Shown in pieces: positions 60,061-64,000 of a stretch of DNA of 64,000 nt; position 1 is the stretch's first letter, and each line of letters begins with the position of its first letter. The position numbers and the translations under genes were made by a program. The DNA comes from Sipunculus nudus (taxonomy: Eukaryota > Annelida > Sipuncula > Golfingiida > Sipunculidae). The stretch covers positions 30,133,340 through 30,197,339 of the forward strand of contig CM049322.1 in the NCBI GenBank assembly GCA_026874595.1. Direction: 5' to 3'. The notes under the pieces are model-generated. The model was not told where the DNA came from. It ran no database searches and saw nothing but the letters and a program-made list of their open reading frames with translations.

Positions 60061-61747
60061 AAACAAATTTGCAAAATAATACATATATGAAAATAACACT
60101 TGATTCAGGATTGGAAAAGCTGTATACATTGGATCAGAAACAGCAATCAGTTAAAGAATGTAAGTAATACAACATATCTGGTTGGGTGGGTGGGGGAGGG
60201 GGGGGGGGCAGGGTTGCCATGTGATTCTACATTTGTGGCAGCAGTCTTGCATCACTAATAAGTTTACCCAGGCAAGGCTGTAGGGACCAGACATGGCTGG
60301 TCTGGAGGTTCAAAATGAAAATACATTAGAGCCTCAGAAAAACTTAAGTAAACAGAATAATTTTTCAGCTTTTTAATTTTCAAATTTAACAGATTGAATC
60401 TATATATATATTGACTGTGAAAAGTAAATCAAATGTTCTTACAAGTAAAAAACGTGCCATGGTCAAATTTTGCCAAAATTAAAATAAAATTTAACAGATT
60501 TTGATCTTTTTTTTGGTATACAATAAAATTTTGATTAATTTAAGTTGTATTACTGAAAAAAAGTCCCTTTTTCTCTTAAGTGACCAATTATCTCTCCTGA
60601 TTTTTTACAAAGTCTATTATGTTTAGGCCCATAACTTTTTAAAATTATATAATACTGACTATATCACTGGCACGTACATAGGAACTATATAGAGGAAACA
60701 GTAAAAGTTTGAGATACTGTGATGCATATGAAAATTTACAGATGGACGGGCAAGTGGAAAGAATGGACTAATACCTTTATTTCACTTTCAAGGGAATAAT
60801 GCATTTAAGTTTAAATATAAGCCTATTTAATCTAATTCATTCTTTTTATTGACAAGTTTTATAATTTTGTAATAAAAAAACTGAAAATATAAGTTAAAAT
60901 ATTATAATTCTAAGTTGCAGTCATTATATATCCAGAGTGTAGCTCATATTGGGTCATATAATGCATACACATATATATTTTATTATTTTTTAATCACAAA
61001 TTTTTAAACTGAATTTAAAAGAAAATAATGCCACAACATGGCATCTACAAGATTATTCCTTGAATCACTATTCAAAAGTCTTGCACATTGGAGTTTTCAG
61101 TACATGCTTAATTTTATTTAAATAAAAGATTCAGTAATTTTGATAAAATAAAAACATCTTTTCAAATAAAGTATACACACTTTTGGTTGAATGAGGGACA
61201 AACAATATCATTATGCTAATTACAATCTCAACTATAATTTATTACTGAAATTAATAATCAATTTCACACCTGGTGAAGTTTTTAATCTTCTGAAGTAAGG
61301 AATTACTTATCTCATGAACATCCACACTTTCATAGCAATACAACACTTTGTGGACACTATTAAATGTGCACTTTAATCATTGTAACCCTGGTGGTACAAT
61401 ACAAAATCTAAAATGTAGCATAGCAATAGTTAAAATAAAATACAGAAAATTATAACATTCATCTAGTTAATGCACCAGCTGGGGGGGGGGGGGGGAGTGC
61501 AGGGCAGAGGGGAAGCCTGCTAGTAGTGGCCAAGCTGAGCCAAGGCAAGCTGCCTGGGGTGGGTTACATAATGCAAGTGAAGGCTGTTCTACTAGGTGGG
61601 CCAGATGTAAACAACTCTTGACATGGTGTATGAAAACTTGAATAAAAGCTACTCTTTTCAATCAATTCCTTTAAAATTTCAAATTTCAAAAGATTAAATC
61701 CTTATGTATATATGCTGTGAAAATTAAATCAACAGTGCTTACAGGGA
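60061..61747 (-). repeat. Family A interior
   Basis: Matches 7410-9130 of the level-3 A element block by block, including the poly-G at about 60197-60208 and a second at 61481-61495. The LINE and nested elements are absent here. It ends in CAACAGTGCTTACAGG, where the autonomous Helentron begins. No gene. Confidence 0.65.
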
Positions 61748-61748
61748 A

Positions 61749-61781
61749 ACAAGTGGCCCTTGGGCCATGACGCTCAGCTGA
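61749..61781 (-). other. Helentron 3' terminus: subterminal repeat and hairpin
   Basis: On the + strand: ACAAG, a 6-bp perfect stem with 2-nt loop (61754-61767), TGAC, and GCTCAGCTGA (61772-61781). The last motif is identical to that in the non-autonomous A elements at 12053, 29579 and 39290; the hairpin bases differ but its position is the same. Confidence 0.8.
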
Positions 61782-62308
61782 ATTCAAGGAACCTTGAACA
61801 ATGAGTAAAATGACTCGCAAAGTGCTTAAAATCATGCATTTTGCCAATAGTCCTTGGAAATAAGTTACAGGAATTTTTTCAGGTTTTCTGAATAGATTAT
61901 ACTAGGTACTCCAAAGAAAGTCAGAAGTTGCTTTGTCGAACCACTACAATTTGTTCTGATCTGCCTAACAGACTGCTAAAAGCATGTTCTTTTGATACAA
62001 GGTTGGATGGGGACGTCCAACTGATATCACATACTGATGTGTGTGGCTGACGAGTTTGAATATAAATATGATGATAGGAATTCTGTATTCACAGCAGGGA
62101 GGTCTGGACTTGTCTCTCTGTTGGGTGAATTTTATCTTACTATTATAAATTTCTGTCTTGTGCATTATCTGCATGGATTCTTAATTAGAAATTCTCTAGT
62201 TGTTGAATTGTAAAGACATCAAAATTTACACATCAACAGCAATTTCATTTTAGGTAAGTTTATGTCTGTTAAATCTTATCAAATTCATTGTGAACCAATA
62301 TAAAAATG

Positions 62309-62990
62309 TTAAATCAAGATGAAACTGGAAAACACTCTTTGGAACAATAGTGAAAACAAGACTTTATGATCAGACCATGTAGCCTCTATTGTTGAAGTTG
62401 TAGCATCAGGGAAGTTATAAAACACAAGATCAATAAGACTTCCATGATCAGTTGTCTTTTCTGTTACAAGTTGTTGACAGTGTAAAAGATGTGAAAGATC
62501 ATTCAAGGCTGACACATTGTTTTGTTCACTAACATCTATATTAAAATCTCCCATTACTAACAATGGTTCTAGGATATCAACATGTGTCATAAGCTGGGCA
62601 AGCTTTGACCAAAAGTCAGACAGTTTTGACTGAGGGGATCTGTACACACTAATCAGTTGTAAGGAAGAGCTTGGAGTATTTACCAGTAATACAGATGCAT
62701 CAATGTTTCCACTACACTGATGATGCACTTTAATGAATGGCCAGAGGTCTTTATGAACATAGAATGCTAATCCATAGTGTGGTCTTTTTGATGGACACGT
62801 TGAACCTGTTGTTAGATGATAATTTCGAATCAGTTGGAAATTTGGTATACAATATGAATCATCAGTATCAACAGAACACAAACGAGTTTCAGCCAAAGCA
62901 ATGATGTGGGTATTCAGGATATGAAAATTAGAAATCACATCTTTGAAATGCAAATAAAGAAATCTTGTGTTATAATATATTATCTCAGTG
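62309..62990 (-). pseudogene. Helentron C-terminal APE-type endonuclease
   Basis: Frame of about 220 residues of the endonuclease/exonuclease/phosphatase fold. In order: ISNFHILNTHIIALAETRL (the ALAET block with the metal-binding Glu), YGLAFYVHKDL, VLLVNTPSSSLQLISVYRSP, LLVMGDFNIDVSE (the GDFN block), DHGSLIDLVFYN, and WSDHKVLF (the catalytic Asp-His). All expected catalytic positions are present. The frame actually begins before the first Met, with YYNTRFLYLHFKD, and is out of frame with the helicase upstream by a small shift and a TAA near 62985, so it would not be made as the usual fusion. It could nick target DNA in a living copy. LINE origin was considered, but the helicase directly upstream argues for Helentron. 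Confidence 0.85.
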
Positions 62991-64000
62991 TATCAGTTGG
63001 TATAGATGTTGGTGGTAAGAAATTAAGAGCAAGTTTAGCATCATGACGTAGTCTGGCCATTTCATTTGTTACTTGTGCATCAGTTGATATTTTGTTTTCA
63101 TCTAAATTTAATACATGCAAGCCATCCATATTTCTTGCCCTGCTCAATGCAACATAATGTGTATGCCTGTTTTCTGGTACTTGTCATATCCACAACCACC
63201 TGATCAAGTGAACTGCCTTGAGCTTTCCATATCGTTTTTGCTGCACCGATTTTAATGGATACTGAAAACGAGTTACCAGTATATGTCTCCGGCCTGTATG
63301 GAATGTGCGTTTGGTGAAGAATAGGGGTGTCCATTCTTTGGATAAAGATGGAGTGTAAAAGGCAGCATAATTTCTCCTGGAGTCTGAGCCAATGTTTGAA
63401 TCTTCAAACTGAACCCAAAGAATGCTTGGCACAGTTTTGCTATGCAGGTAGTGTATGTGCTTCAATATACAAGAACAGCCGTTGGTGATTCCATCTTGTA
63501 CTGCAACATTGCAGGTGATATTGTATGGTAAGCCAACAGCAATCTGAAGCCTTTTCAACAGTCCTGCAGTTTTTGATGGGTTATCTGGTATTCTTGAAAG
63601 TACATCTTTCTTCACATCATCGGTCACATCTGTTATTACTGTGTCAATTGCAGTAATTATTACTTTAGTTGTGTTAGTACCCTCTTAAATTTGCATATTA
63701 TGATTATCTACACAGGTGTTGTTCGTAAACAAATGAGTAGTTCCTGATGGATATGAACTGTTATCACCAACACTACAAGATTTTAGGGCATCAATGTCAG
63801 CTTTTGTGCATTGTCCTTCACGTAGTCTGTTCAATAGTTCAGCAAAACCATGATCATTTTTTTTGCTGCATGATTTCAGTAAGCTCATACATATGAAAAC
63901 TGTCTACCCACAGGTTGAGTGCAAGAGGTCCATAGTTGTCAGACAAGTTCTTGAAAATCCAGTTGTCCATTACTGGTTGAAGTTGGAAGAGGTCTCCAAT
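62985..64000 (-). pseudogene. Helentron Pif1-type helicase, C-terminal half
   Basis: From the window edge: IGDLFQLQPV (motif III of SF1B helicases), then YELTEIM and FAELLNRLREGQCTKADID (motif IV region), HLFTNNTCVDNHN, then after a frame break near 63690 LLKRLQIAVGLPYNITCNVAVQDGITNG (kept here only as landmarks LQIAVGLPY and DGITNG), then KAQGSSLDQVVVDM (motif V) and, after another shift near 63180, HYVALSRARNMDGLHVLN (motif VI). The last residues are KLALNFLPPTSIPTD. Walker A and B lie beyond the window. Breaks at an A run near 63865, near 63690 and near 63180 show it is dead. Role in living copies: unwinding during rolling-circle-type transposition. Confidence 0.85.

Larger units (their letters stand above)
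61748..64000 (-). mobile_element. Autonomous-type Helentron (3' part), decayed
   Basis: Runs off the right edge of the window. Its 3' end on the minus strand is TCAGCTGAGC, then a hairpin (TGGCCC at 61754-61759 with GGGCCA at 61762-61767), then CTTGTT, the plan of the family A elements. Upstream are coding relics of a Pif1-type helicase followed by an APE-type endonuclease. Helentrons are known for Rep-helicase proteins with this type of C-terminal endonuclease, unlike canonical Helitrons. The Rep domain would lie beyond 64000. The insertion site is family A interior ending in CTTACAGGGAAA. Confidence 0.85.

Noticed and set aside
62309-62953. Endonuclease as part of a LINE
   Set aside because: The helicase motifs V and VI lie directly upstream on the same strand, and the element ends in a Helentron-type hairpin with no poly-A tail or reverse transcriptase.

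Overview
The window is eukaryotic, AT-rich, non-coding DNA of a marine invertebrate, most likely a bivalve mollusc. That is an inference from the style of the repeats: Helentron-like elements with ACGG microsatellite cores and ends in AGCTGAGCTAAAA, AGGTTCGCTAAAA or GGGGGCATAAAA. Apart from two immunoglobulin-domain exons near 57.2-58.3 kb I see no convincing host gene. Almost all the rest is mobile DNA inserted into mobile DNA.

Four repeat families, called A, B, C and D here, share one terminal plan. On the + strand each starts with a small hairpin, then a 9-12 nt motif whose reverse complement recurs at the far end, and the known filled sites lie in A/T runs without target duplication. Read on the minus strand this is the published plan of Helentrons (Helitron2) and their non-autonomous derivatives (HINEs): a subterminal inverted repeat at both ends, a 3' hairpin, and insertion between T and T. 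A decayed autonomous Helentron at 61.75-64.0 kb (Pif1-type helicase followed by an APE-type endonuclease, minus strand) ends in the family A signature. Several family A elements keep relics of the same endonuclease C-terminus, so it is a credible relative of their source.

Layout. 1-3.3 kb: family A interior with a family D element inserted. 3.36-17.7 kb: an A element holding a B element, which holds another A element, which holds a 5'-truncated L1-like LINE and a further small A element. 17.7-27.5 kb: B elements with an A and a C element inside. 27.5-39.2 kb: one APE-type LINE (minus strand: ORF1, endonuclease, start of reverse transcriptase) broken by a foldback-like element, a PIF/Harbinger-like MITE and a hAT-like MITE, each with matching target duplications. 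39.3-51.2 kb: an A element built of ~337-bp monomers, split by a 6.0-kb TTAA-flanked insertion. 51.2-56.7 kb: B with a C element and an exact 519-bp tandem duplication, ending in an A remnant. 56.7-59.9 kb: the least repetitive part, with the Ig exons. 59.9-64 kb: a SINE-like head, A interior and the autonomous Helentron.

The most striking pattern is internal. All four families carry the 12-bp palindrome GGTGGCGCCACC (26 exact copies found by eye), followed at a nearly fixed distance (76 nt in representatives of each family) by GAGATA or GAGATT, although the surrounding sequences differ greatly. This looks like an ancient module kept or exchanged among Helentron-like families. All counts and boundaries were read by eye; boundaries of the Helentron-like elements are good to a few bases.
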